A stretch of DNA of 64,000 bases. Origin: Agrobacterium larrymoorei. GTDB taxonomy: Bacteria; Pseudomonadota; Alphaproteobacteria; Rhizobiales; Rhizobiaceae. This document shows positions 1 through 7,961 of this stretch, one piece after another (the stretch's first letter is position 1; each line of letters begins with the position of its first letter). The stretch lies in contig NZ_JAAMFB010000028.1 in assembly GCF_013322225.1 (NCBI RefSeq), positions 1 to 64,000 on the forward strand, in the 5' to 3' direction. A program made the position numbers and the translations under genes. The notes under the pieces were generated by a model. It ran no database searches, was not told the DNA's origin, and saw only the letters and a list, made by a program, of their open reading frames with translations.

Positions 1-37
1 AAGCCGGGCTATGGTTCCGGCGCGGTCGTCTCGTCAT
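1..37 (-). CDS. IS3-family transposase OrfA, first 12 codons only
   Basis: The partial reading frame starts MTRRPRRNHSPA and is preceded by AGGAGATACC, a well-placed ribosome-binding site. I recognise this start as that of OrfA proteins of IS3-family elements, which carry a helix-turn-helix domain that binds the element ends. Only 12 codons are visible, so the family call rests on this short N-terminus. In IS3 elements OrfA is normally fused to the DDE integrase OrfB by frameshifting; that part would lie left of the window. Confidence 0.55.
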   Translation of the reverse strand, partial: MTRRPRRNHSPA

Positions 38-102
38 GGTATCTCCTGTTCTCAGCATTTAAGCTGAAGTCAGGCAGAAATTCCACTTATCCTAGCTGTG
101 CA
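1..102 (-). mobile_element. End of an IS3-family insertion sequence (runs off left edge)
   Basis: Read on the minus strand, a transposase start with a good ribosome-binding site begins at 37 and runs out of the window. The element end is placed near 102 because IS3-family elements begin with TG, and a TG-initiated stretch (TGCACAGCTAGGATAAGTGG) lies there. It sits exactly where the neighbouring reverse-transcriptase frame loses family-like sequence. The second end and any target duplication are outside the window, so the boundary is an inference. Confidence 0.55.
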
Positions 103-740
103 GATTTTCCGAGCCACCTCTGTCTTTCCGCCGTTCACGAACTGTCCAAGTGGACGCAGTACCAAGATTAGTTCTTTCAAGGCGAGCTTGGCGGCACCCT
201 CAGATGGACAAACGATCTTTATGTCGTCCATATACCGAAAATAGGTATATCCTTTTTCCAGCATAACTTGATCAACGGATCGCATATAAACATTTGCGAG
301 AAATGACGATGCGTCACGGTTCTGCGGTAGCCCCCTTTCGACATTAAACGACCAAGATGACAGACAACTAAATAACTGCTCGATATATTGGCGAAGCTGA
401 GATTTTTGCCCGGCGTCGGCATCCAATGACGGAACCGACTCCAACATAATGTCTTTTAACTTTTTGAGGTTGATGTTCTCGAAGTAATTTGCAAGATCGG
501 TAGAAAGAAGGACTGTTCCGGGCTTGATTGCTGACTGAACGCAGCCAAGAAAGTCATTCCACGCCTGTATTCCGTTTCTAAACACGTACTTTGAGTCGCT
601 TCGATCACCAACTGCACTTCCATTTGCTCTATGGCTGAAAACCCATTGGGATATCGTTCGATCGTAAAATGGAAGGAGATGCATTGCCAAGGAATGATAG
701 ATTGCGCGATCGGTAAAACTTGTTTCCAAGGCATATCTAA

Positions 741-1672
741 GAGTCTGACTCGAAAAGTCTTCAACGATATCCATACCTTGCCAGCCGCCTGGTGATGAGG
801 CGAATGTGGGCGATCATGATCCAGGCCTCTGATGAGGCGATGGACTTTTCGACGTCCTTGGCCAATCGGCGACATCTGCCGAGCCAGGCGAAGGTGCGCT
901 CGACGACCCAGCGCCGTGGCAGGACCTCAAAGCCTTTCGCCTTGTCCGAGCGCTTGATGATTTCAATCGTCCAGCGCCCGATCTTCTTGAGCCACCGCTT
1001 CAGCTTGTCGCCCGCGTAACCACCATCGGCGAAGACGTGCAGCAGCCACGGCCACCTGTAGCGAATGGAATTCAGGAGATCGGGAGCACCATCGCGATCC
1101 TGGACATCCGCGCTGTGCACCATGAGGCCGACCATCAGACCAAGTGTATCAACGATGATATGACGCTTGCGGCCTTTGGTTTTCTTTCCCGCGTCATAGC
1201 CCCGGATACCACCGCTTTCCGTGGTTTTGACGCTCTGGCTGTCGATGACACCGGCCGTCGGTGAGGCCTCTCTGCCCTCCAGTTCGCGGGCCTCCATTAC
1301 CAGATGATGGTTGATGCGGGACCACAGCCCCAATGCCCGCCATTGATAGAAATAGCGCTGCACTGTCGAGCAGGGCGGAAAATCCTTCGGCAGCATTCGC
1401 CATTGGCAACCGGTCGTGGCGATGTAAAGCAGGGCGTTGACGACCTCACGCAAATCCGTGGTCCGCGGGCGACCCAGGCGGCGGGGCATGGGCAGAAAAG
1501 GCTCAACCAGTGCCCATTCCTCATCTGTCATATCGCTTGCGTATCGTGCCGTTCGCCGGGCATATTGCCGACGGGTGATTTCGCTCCAGGCCATTCTGAA
1601 CTCCATCGAATCTCGCAAATCCGAAGGAATCATAACCTGTTGAAATCACACACCTCTTTTTGAGGCAGCCTC
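741..1672 (-). mobile_element. IS5-family insertion sequence, 932 bp, complete
   Basis: Imperfect terminal inverted repeats lie at 741-762 (GAGTCTGACTCGAAAAG) and, on the other strand, at 1672 inward (GAGGCTGCCTCAAAAAG), with 15 of the first 21 bases identical. The element is flanked by TAA on both sides (738-740 and 1673-1675), a 3-bp target duplication of the TNA type known for the IS1031 group of IS5. One transposase gene fills the element. Its intact duplication and intact transposase suggest a recent insertion into the reverse-transcriptase gene. Confidence 0.9.
761..1594 (-). CDS. IS5-family DDE transposase
   Basis: This is the transposase of the 932-bp element, about 277 residues from the MAWSEITRRQY start; an upstream in-frame Met at 1633 would add 13 residues. 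The N-terminal region contains DEEWALVEPFLP and GRPRTTDLREVVNALLY, typical of the IS5 family. The catalytic DDE triad is visible as Asp in GVIDSQSVK, Asp in VFADGGYAGD and Glu in WVVERTFAWL. The reading frame is intact, so the element may be mobile. Its stop codon sits within the left inverted repeat, and the codons just beyond form the first codons of the downstream reverse-transcriptase fragment. Confidence 0.92.
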   Translation of the reverse strand: MAWSEITRRQYARRTARYASDMTDEEWALVEPFLPMPRRLGRPRTTDLREVVNALLYIATTGCQWRMLPKDFPPCSTVQRYFYQWRALGLWSRINHHLVMEARELEGREASPTAGVIDSQSVKTTESGGIRGYDAGKKTKGRKRHIIVDTLGLMVGLMVHSADVQDRDGAPDLLNSIRYRWPWLLHVFADGGYAGDKLKRWLKKIGRWTIEIIKRSDKAKGFEVLPRRWVVERTFAWLGRCRRLAKDVEKSIASSEAWIMIAHIRLITRRLARYGYR

Positions 1673-1898
1673 TAAGCGTAAAATTGCTCTTTGGGACGTT
1701 CAGCAACAGCGCCTGCGCGGGGGTATATGTACCGTGGTTCTTTTGGAAGTTTTCCAAAATTATATTCGGCAGCAGACCCCCTGAAATAAAATCGTTATAT
1801 CCGATGGGATCAGGAAACCAATCGTCCCTGAAATCGGTTTTCATCTGCCTAATTACAACTGTCTCATCAAAAGAAATGCTACCAAGCTGAATCGCCAT

Positions 1899-2298
1899 CG
1901 AAGCCCCCAATTGCCACCTACGCTAACACGCAAAAGTTGATTTGAGGAGAGTGGTCTGAAAATTGTCCACCCTCTGTCGACGCGTACAGACGGCGGCTCC
2001 ATTCTCTCGTGTGGGCACGTTTTTGAACGACCCTCACATGCCACGCAAATTGCTACAAAACTTGACGTCGGGCACGAGGTCTAGCGGAAGCCGTGTTTCC
2101 GACGACTAATACCACCGTGACAAAAAAGATCCATTTACGCACCGAGGAACTCGGCATCGAGACCTTGTGAGCACCTTCTGGAATGCAAGTCTAAATCCGG
2201 TGCAGCATTGCTTCAATTAGCGGCGAATTGCTAATGAAATTGCTAATGAGCTGCTTTATAAAAAGGCTGAGAAATCAATTAAAACAGTAGCGATCGTC
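1899..2298. other. Gene-free stretch upstream of the interrupted reverse transcriptase
   Basis: No convincing reading frame is present on either strand. It should hold the promoter of the reverse-transcriptase gene. It is bounded on the right by the break in the TPP riboswitch. The only visible structure is a perfect 12-bp tandem duplication at 2226-2249. Confidence 0.5.
2226..2249. repeat. Perfect tandem duplication of a 12-bp unit
   Basis: The unit AATTGCTAATGA occurs twice in a row with no mismatch. It lies about 50 bp from the presumed island boundary at 2298. It could be a small operator array or a slippage product. Nothing else supports a function. Confidence 0.6.
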
Positions 2299-2365
2299 AC
2301 CCGGATCAGGTTCAAGGGTCCGGCTCAGCGCCATCTCAGCATCGTTCGATGCTCCCCTCGGAAGT
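2299..2365 (-). promoter_or_regulatory. TPP (THI-box) riboswitch lacking its 3' end
   Basis: On the minus strand the order GAGGGGAGC, GCTGAGA, ACCCTTGAACCTGATCCGGGT matches the conserved 5' two thirds of the thiamine pyrophosphate aptamer. The expected closing segment (of the type ATACCGGCGNAGGGA) is replaced by unrelated sequence from about 2298 leftward, so helices P4/P5 and P1 cannot close. No thiamine biosynthesis or transport gene follows in this direction; the reverse-transcriptase island does. The element is therefore an orphan, presumably left when the downstream operon was deleted or displaced. Confidence 0.8.
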
Positions 2366-2417
2366 GCGCAAAGTGATATGCGCGCGGCGTCCTTCTGTCA
2401 ATTGGACGGTGTGGCGT

Positions 2418-5075
2418 TTACTCGGCGGCTGTTTTCATGCAGCCGTCGATGATGCCGCGTATCTCTGCACGGCAGGAGCCGCAATTGGTGCCAGCGTTCA
2501 GGCATTTGCCGATGGCTTCAACCGTGTGAGCGCCATCGCGAATGGCGGCCGTTATTTGGTTCACCCCGACACTAAAGCAGGAGCAGACCGTCGCGCCAGG
2601 ATCCGGCTTATCCGCGCCGGGACGACCGGCGACAAGTGAAAAGCGTGTTCTCAAGTCCTGATGTGGGGTCGAGAGCTGAGAGACTGCCCAGTTGCGTGCA
2701 ACTGCAACCGGTTTATTTGCGATGAACAGTGCCGCCAGCAGCCTGTCGCCATCGAAGAAGGCGAGGCGAACATCGCCGGATCGACTATCGGCATAGCCCA
2801 GCGGTTCAATATGCGGGTCGATGCCGAAAAGACCGCGCGACCAAACTATCCAGTCTTCCGGCGTGTTTTCGAAGGCAAGTTCCAAACGATAGCCACCATC
2901 CGCCTTCGCCAAGGCCCAATATGCACAATCCGGCGCTTGCGGGCGTTCGCTCATAACTGCAAAGGCATAGGCTTTCGCTTTGAAACGGCGTGCCACGACC
3001 GCCACATTTTTCGATGCTGGCTGGCCGGAAAATGGATCGGTCAGAGATGGCACGAGCTTATCTATGCGGGCGTTGGCTGCAAACTGATCATTCCAGTGCA
3101 TTGGCACGAAAATGTTGCCCCGCGCCTGCCGCTGCGTCACCAGCGCGCGGACGATCACCTTGCCAAGCGAGCTCTCCACCTCCACCAGATCTGCACTCTC
3201 GATACCGGCATCCATTGCATCGCGGGGATGGATTTCGGCAAAAGGTTCGGCCAGATGGGAAGAGAGGCGTGCGCTCTTTCCGGTGCGCGTCATGGTATGC
3301 CACTGGTCGCGAATGCGGCCCGTATTCAGGGTCAGCGGAAAATTCGGGTCGGTGCGCTGCGTCTGCGGGAAAGCAGGAGCGATGAAACGTGCCTTTCCAT
3401 CTTCATGGTAGAATTTGCCATCGGCAAAAAAGCGTGTGGTCTGGTGCTGGCCGGATGCTGGCTGTGGCCAATTGACGGGAGAGATTTCGTCGTATGCCGT
3501 TGCCGATACATCAGCAAAAGCTCCGATATCGAAATCACGCGAACCGTTGTTTTCAAATGCGGAGAGAGCGGCATGTTCGGCAAATATTTCCGATGGACCA
3601 GAGTAAGTGAAAGCGTCCACATGGCCCATCCGCTTGGCAACTTCCGCAAGCTGCCACCAATCGGCGGTCGCCTCCCCGGGGGCATCGAGGTAGCCACGCT
3701 GGCGCGAAATGCGACGTTCGGAGTTCGTGACGGTACCGTCTTTTTCACCCCAGCCAAGCGAAGGGAGAAGCACATGCGCGTAACGGGCGGTGTCCGTTGT
3801 GCCAAACATATCTGAGACGACGACGAAGGGGCAGGTTTTAAGTGCCGCCTCTACGGCGCCTGCATCCGGCATGGACACGACGGGGTTAGTTGCCATGATC
3901 CAGAGTGCCTTGATCTTGCCATCCGCGACCGTTTTGAAGAGATCGACGGCTTTTAATCCGGGTTTTCTGGCAATCGTGGGCGCTTTCCAGAAACGCTGCA
4001 CGCGTTCCCGGTCGTCGGCGTTTTCGATTGCCATATGCGAAGCCAGCATGTTGGCCAAGCCACCCACTTCGCGCCCACCCATGGCATTGGGCTGACCGGT
4101 TAGCGAGAACGGCCCCATGCCCGGCTTGCCGATGCGGCCTGTTGCCAGATGGCAGTTGATGATGGCGTTGACCTTGTCCGTACCGCTTGCAGACTGGTTG
4201 ACGCCCTGGCTGTAGCAGGTGACGACCTTTTCCGTTCGTTCGAAAAGCTCGTAAAACTGAATGAGTTCGGCAGTCGTCAGACCCGTCGCCTCTGCAATTT
4301 CGCCAAGGCTGAATTCCATTGCGGATTGCACCGCGCCGTCAAAACCGTTCGTGAAGTTTTCGATGTAGACGCCGTTAATTGCGGAACCGTCTGCAAGATG
4401 TGCGAGCAGTCCCGTAAACAGTGCCACGTCGCCATCCGGGCGGATAGCCAGATGCATATCGGCAATGTCGCAAGTCATGGTGCGGCGCGGGTCGATCACC
4501 ACGACCTTTAAGTCGGGTCGCTCAGCTTTCGCCGCTGCAAGCCTTTGATAGATCACGGGATGACACCATGCGAGATTGGAGCCGGTCAAGATGACGAGAT
4601 CGGCGGTAAACAGGTCTTCATATAGCCCCGGTACGGTGTCCGAACCGAAAGCACGGCGGTGGCCTGCGACCGAAGACGACATGCACAGCCGCGAATTCGT
4701 ATCGATATTGGCCGAGCCGATGAAGCCCTTCATCAGCTTGTTTGCGACATAATAATCTTCCGTCAACAACTGGCCCGAGACGTAAAAGGCAACGGAATCT
4801 GGGCCATGTTCGGCAACGGCCTTGGAAAATTTGGAAGCGACGAGGTCGAGCGCATTGTCCCACGGTACGCGCTGGCCATACACCTGCGGGTAAAGCAGAC
4901 GCCCATCCAGATCGATAGTTTCCGCCAGTGCAGAGCCTTTGGAACAGAGCCGTCCAAAATTGGCGGGGTGGTCAGGATCACCCTTTACGGAGACATCGCC
5001 GGTATCATCGATGCTGGCGATGACGCCGCAGCCGACGCCGCAATAGGGACAGGTGGTCTTGACCTCTTTTGCCAT
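2418..5075 (-). CDS. nasA: Assimilatory nitrate reductase, large catalytic subunit
   Basis: This 885-residue cytoplasmic enzyme reduces nitrate to nitrite for assimilation. The N-terminus carries the [4Fe-4S] motif CPYCGVGCG with the last cysteine in LCSKG (residues 9-47). The molybdopterin oxidoreductase core follows and ends in a guanine-dinucleotide-binding domain around residues 560-680. A C-terminal BFD-like [2Fe-2S] domain is visible as VCSCFSVGVNQ and GTNCGSCRAEI (about 830-875), as in the long NasA form. It is the last gene of the nrtABC-nirBD-nasA operon and starts two bases after nirD ends. Electrons probably come from NirB or an unlinked reductase. Length and motifs fit the family well. 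Confidence 0.95.
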   Translation of the reverse strand: MAKEVKTTCPYCGVGCGVIASIDDTGDVSVKGDPDHPANFGRLCSKGSALAETIDLDGRLLYPQVYGQRVPWDNALDLVASKFSKAVAEHGPDSVAFYVSGQLLTEDYYVANKLMKGFIGSANIDTNSRLCMSSSVAGHRRAFGSDTVPGLYEDLFTADLVILTGSNLAWCHPVIYQRLAAAKAERPDLKVVVIDPRRTMTCDIADMHLAIRPDGDVALFTGLLAHLADGSAINGVYIENFTNGFDGAVQSAMEFSLGEIAEATGLTTAELIQFYELFERTEKVVTCYSQGVNQSASGTDKVNAIINCHLATGRIGKPGMGPFSLTGQPNAMGGREVGGLANMLASHMAIENADDRERVQRFWKAPTIARKPGLKAVDLFKTVADGKIKALWIMATNPVVSMPDAGAVEAALKTCPFVVVSDMFGTTDTARYAHVLLPSLGWGEKDGTVTNSERRISRQRGYLDAPGEATADWWQLAEVAKRMGHVDAFTYSGPSEIFAEHAALSAFENNGSRDFDIGAFADVSATAYDEISPVNWPQPASGQHQTTRFFADGKFYHEDGKARFIAPAFPQTQRTDPNFPLTLNTGRIRDQWHTMTRTGKSARLSSHLAEPFAEIHPRDAMDAGIESADLVEVESSLGKVIVRALVTQRQARGNIFVPMHWNDQFAANARIDKLVPSLTDPFSGQPASKNVAVVARRFKAKAYAFAVMSERPQAPDCAYWALAKADGGYRLELAFENTPEDWIVWSRGLFGIDPHIEPLGYADSRSGDVRLAFFDGDRLLAALFIANKPVAVARNWAVSQLSTPHQDLRTRFSLVAGRPGADKPDPGATVCSCFSVGVNQITAAIRDGAHTVEAIGKCLNAGTNCGSCRAEIRGIIDGCMKTAAE

Positions 5076-5077
5076 GG

Positions 5078-5416
5078 TTACTCCGCTGCGATCATGAGGC
5101 TTTCGATGGCAATCGATAGTTGCCCGTCGATGTTGCGAACCGGAATCGTGCGCACAGCACCCTCATCGGCGCCAAGCGCCTTGCCCGTCTCCAGCGAAAT
5201 GACCCAGTTGTGCAGCGGGCAGGTGACCGATGCGCCATGCACGATGCCTTGGCTCAGCGGACCGCCCTTGTGTGGGCAATGGTCTTCGATGGCGTAGACC
5301 TCGTTTTCTGCCGTGCGGAAGACGGCGATCTTGCCGGATGGTGTCTTTACACAGCGCGCGCCGCGCAGCGGAATGTCGGAAATATTGCCGATTTCGACCC
5401 AATTCATTGTCGTCAT
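5078..5416 (-). CDS. nirD: Nitrite reductase (NADH) small subunit, Rieske type
   Basis: A protein of about 112 residues with the Rieske pattern DHCPHKGGPL and TCPLHNW, which would bind a [2Fe-2S] cluster through two Cys and two His. NirD partners NirB in the cytoplasmic NADH-dependent reduction of nitrite to ammonium. The start MTTMNWVEIG is preferred over the upstream in-frame Met at 5470, which falls in the intergenic hairpin; MNWVEIG at 5407 is also possible. nirB ends 90 bases upstream and nasA begins two bases downstream, so all three are cotranscribed. Confidence 0.92.
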   Translation of the reverse strand: MTTMNWVEIGNISDIPLRGARCVKTPSGKIAVFRTAENEVYAIEDHCPHKGGPLSQGIVHGASVTCPLHNWVISLETGKALGADEGAVRTIPVRNIDGQLSIAIESLMIAAE

Positions 5417-5437
5417 CCTGTGTCCGGTTGAAATGTG

Positions 5438-5472
5438 GGGTGGGGCGAAATCTCCTCCATCTCGCCCCACCC
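5438..5472 (-). other. Strong hairpin between nirB and nirD
   Basis: GGGTGGGGCGA and TCGCCCCACCC form an uninterrupted 11-bp GC-rich stem with a 13-base loop. No T-run follows in the direction of transcription, so it is not a classical terminator. In the nir mRNA it could stabilise the upstream message or lower expression of nirD-nasA relative to nirB. Function is inferred only from position. Confidence 0.6.
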
Positions 5473-5506
5473 AGCGCTCTGCGCCGTTGGCCTTTCGGCC
5501 AAGCGG

Positions 5507-7957
5507 TCACTCTGCGGCTTGATTGAAACCGATGGTCGCCATGGGCTTGAACTCGTGCTTGTGCTCGCCAGACACACGCTCCGACCACGGGTCGACCTGC
5601 GCGAATTTCTGGCTGAAGACAAAGCGCTCGTAATAGCCCTTGCGTTTTTCGGCATCGTCCATGATCTGGCGGCGAACCTCGTCGTAACCGATGCGCTTGG
5701 CCCATTTGTAGATGCGCTCAAGATAGCGGGCCTGCTCGCGATACATCTGCGTCAGCGCCACGATATGCTCCAGCGCCTCGTCCTCGGTTTTGACGAGGCC
5801 CAGAACTTCCGTGCCCTTGATGTCCAGACCGGCGGCACCGGCGAAGTGGATTTCGAAGCCGGAGTCGACGCAGATCACGCCGATATCCTTGCAGGTCGCT
5901 TCGGCGCAGTTGCGCGGACAGCCGGAAACGGCAAGCTTCAGCTTCGCCGGTGTCCAGGAACCCCACATGAACTTTTCGACGCGAATACCGAAGCCGGTCG
6001 AATCCTGCGTGCCGAAGCGGCACCATTGCTGGCCGACGCAGGTTTTGACGGTGCGCAGACCCTTGGCATAGGCCTGACCGGAGATGAACCCGGCCTTGCC
6101 GAGATCGGCCCAGACGGCGGGCAGGTCTTCCTTTTCGATGCCGAGAAGATCGATGCGCTGGCCGCCGGTGACTTTCACGAGAGGTATCTCGAACTTGTCG
6201 ACCACATCGGCAATTGCGCGCAACTCGCCTGCATTGGTCACGCCGCCCCACATGCGCGGCACGACGGAATAGGTGCCATCCTTCTGAATGTTGGCGTGGA
6301 CGCGCTCATTGATGTAGCGGGACTGGTAATCGTCGGCATATTCATCCGGCCAGTCACAGACGAGGTAATAGTTCAGCGCCGGGCGACATTTGGCGCAGCC
6401 GCAGGACGTCTTCCATTCCAGTTCCTGCATGACAGCAGGGATGGTTTTCAGGCCCTTGGCCTTGATCAGACGGCGAACATCGTCATGGCCGAGATCGGTA
6501 CATTTGCACATCGGCTGAACGGCGGTTGGATTGTAGCTGTCGCCCAGCGTCAGCGTCATCAGCTGCTCCACAAGGCCGGTGCAGTTGCCGCAGGAGGCGG
6601 AGGCCTTGGTGTGGGCGCGCACATCATCCAGAGAGGTCAGGCCTTTGCCGGTGATGGTGGAGGTGATTTTTCCCTTGCAAACGCCGTTGCAGCCGCAGAT
6701 TTCCGCATCATCCGGCAAGGCTGCAACGGCCGCCATAGGGTCCAGCGGAGACCCTCCCTGATAGGCTTGGCCGAAAATAAGGGTGTCACGCATTTCCGAA
6801 ATATCGGTCGATTTTTTCTTCAGGTCGTTGAACCACGCGCCATCCGCGGTTTCACCGTAAAGGACCGCTCCGATGATGCGGTTGTCCTTGAGAATAACGC
6901 GCTTGTAGATGCCTGCGGTGGCATCGCGCAGCACGATTTCCTCACGGTCATCGCCATCGGCAAAGTCACCGATGGAGAGGAGGTTGATGCCGGTGACCTT
7001 GAGCTTGGTCGGCGTATCCGCATGGACGAAGGCAGGCGAAGTATCGCCTGCCAGATGCGAAGCGGCGATGCGGGCCATTTCGTAAAGCGGCGCGACGAGG
7101 CCATAGACCATTCCGTCCACCTCGGCGCATTCACCGACGGAGAGAATATCGCCGTCCGATGTCTGCATCCCCGCATCCACGACGATACCGCGGTTGACGG
7201 CAAGACCAGCCTCTTTCGCCAGACCGGCACTTGGACGAATACCGACAGCCATGACCACCAGCGTTGCCGGAATGATGCGGCCATCATCCAGCTCGATGCC
7301 TTCCACCTTATCGGTGCCAACGATCTGCTTGGTGTTGGCCTTGGTGATGACCTTGATGCCACGATCTTCCATTGCCTTTTGCAGCAGATAACCCGCAGCC
7401 GGATCGAGCTGGCGCTCCATCAGCGTGGGCATTACATGCAGAACGGTCACATCCATACCGCGCATGGCAAGACCGGCTGCTGCTTCCAGCCCCAGCAGAC
7501 CGCCGCCGATGACGATGGCCTTTTCGCGCGATTGCGCTGCCAGCAGCATTGCATCCACATCATCCAGATCGCGGTAGGTGATGACGCCGGGGAGGTCTTT
7601 TCCCGGAACCGGAATGATGAACGGCACGGAACCGGTGGCGATGACCAGCTTGTCATAGCTTTCCGTCACGCCCTGATCGGACGTTACCGTCTTGGCATCG
7701 CGGTCGATGTTGACGATGCGGTGGCCCTTGTAGAGCGTAATGCCGTGGTTGATGTACCAGCCATCGCCATGAATGATGATGTCTTCATAGGTCTTCTCCC
7801 CGGAGAGAACCGGCGAGAGCATGATGCGGTCGTAATTGACGCGCGGTTCGGCGTTGAAAATGGTGACGTCGAACTGGCCGGGTGCCTTTTCGAACAGTTC
7901 TTCCAGCATGCGGCCCGGAGCCATGCCATTACCGATAATAACAAGTTTTTGTGCCAT
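5507..7957 (-). CDS. nirB: Nitrite reductase (NADH) large subunit
   Basis: This 816-residue siroheme enzyme reduces nitrite to ammonium in six electron steps. The N-terminal FAD/NAD(P)H-binding half starts LVIIGNGMAPGRMLEEL and has a second nucleotide fold near VIGGGLLGLEAAAGL. Two BFD-like [2Fe-2S] modules follow (CGCNGVCKG with CGNCTG, then MCKCTD with CGCAKC). The C-terminal half carries the nitrite/sulfite-reductase ferredoxin fold and the [4Fe-4S]-siroheme cysteines in CVGQQWCRFG and GCPRNCAEATC. It begins four bases after the nrtC stop, indicating one transcript. All expected cofactor residues are present. Confidence 0.96.
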   Translation of the reverse strand: MAQKLVIIGNGMAPGRMLEELFEKAPGQFDVTIFNAEPRVNYDRIMLSPVLSGEKTYEDIIIHGDGWYINHGITLYKGHRIVNIDRDAKTVTSDQGVTESYDKLVIATGSVPFIIPVPGKDLPGVITYRDLDDVDAMLLAAQSREKAIVIGGGLLGLEAAAGLAMRGMDVTVLHVMPTLMERQLDPAAGYLLQKAMEDRGIKVITKANTKQIVGTDKVEGIELDDGRIIPATLVVMAVGIRPSAGLAKEAGLAVNRGIVVDAGMQTSDGDILSVGECAEVDGMVYGLVAPLYEMARIAASHLAGDTSPAFVHADTPTKLKVTGINLLSIGDFADGDDREEIVLRDATAGIYKRVILKDNRIIGAVLYGETADGAWFNDLKKKSTDISEMRDTLIFGQAYQGGSPLDPMAAVAALPDDAEICGCNGVCKGKITSTITGKGLTSLDDVRAHTKASASCGNCTGLVEQLMTLTLGDSYNPTAVQPMCKCTDLGHDDVRRLIKAKGLKTIPAVMQELEWKTSCGCAKCRPALNYYLVCDWPDEYADDYQSRYINERVHANIQKDGTYSVVPRMWGGVTNAGELRAIADVVDKFEIPLVKVTGGQRIDLLGIEKEDLPAVWADLGKAGFISGQAYAKGLRTVKTCVGQQWCRFGTQDSTGFGIRVEKFMWGSWTPAKLKLAVSGCPRNCAEATCKDIGVICVDSGFEIHFAGAAGLDIKGTEVLGLVKTEDEALEHIVALTQMYREQARYLERIYKWAKRIGYDEVRRQIMDDAEKRKGYYERFVFSQKFAQVDPWSERVSGEHKHEFKPMATIGFNQAAE

Positions 7958-7961
7958 GGTA

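Larger units (their letters stand above)
103..1898 (-). pseudogene. Reverse transcriptase gene split by an IS5-family element and cut at its 3' end
   Basis: The 5' piece (ATG at 1898, GGGGG upstream) encodes about 76 residues including DDWFPDPIGY and NVPKSNFTLR. The 3' piece, left of the IS, continues YALETSFTDR, then DLANYFENI (palm motif A Asp), GLPQNRDASSFLANVYM, and the YMDD catalytic box, then GGKTEV. Deleting 741-1672 plus one TAA copy joins the two pieces in frame with no lost codon. The protein then stops after about 300 residues where a second IS appears to begin, so the C-terminal region is missing. The pattern fits bacterial reverse transcriptases of the group that includes phage-defence (DRT/Abi-like) enzymes rather than group II intron proteins, since no maturase region is seen. 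The exact class cannot be assigned from motifs alone. As it stands the gene should be inactive. Confidence 0.8.

Noticed and set aside
1521..1910. 129-residue protein on the minus strand
   Set aside because: Its first part is the reverse-transcriptase N-terminus and the rest is out-of-frame translation of the IS element, so it is a chimera created by the insertion.
2661..3815. Long plus-strand frame over nasA
   Set aside because: Shadow of the nitrate reductase gene; composition is Arg/Cys-rich and without any family pattern.
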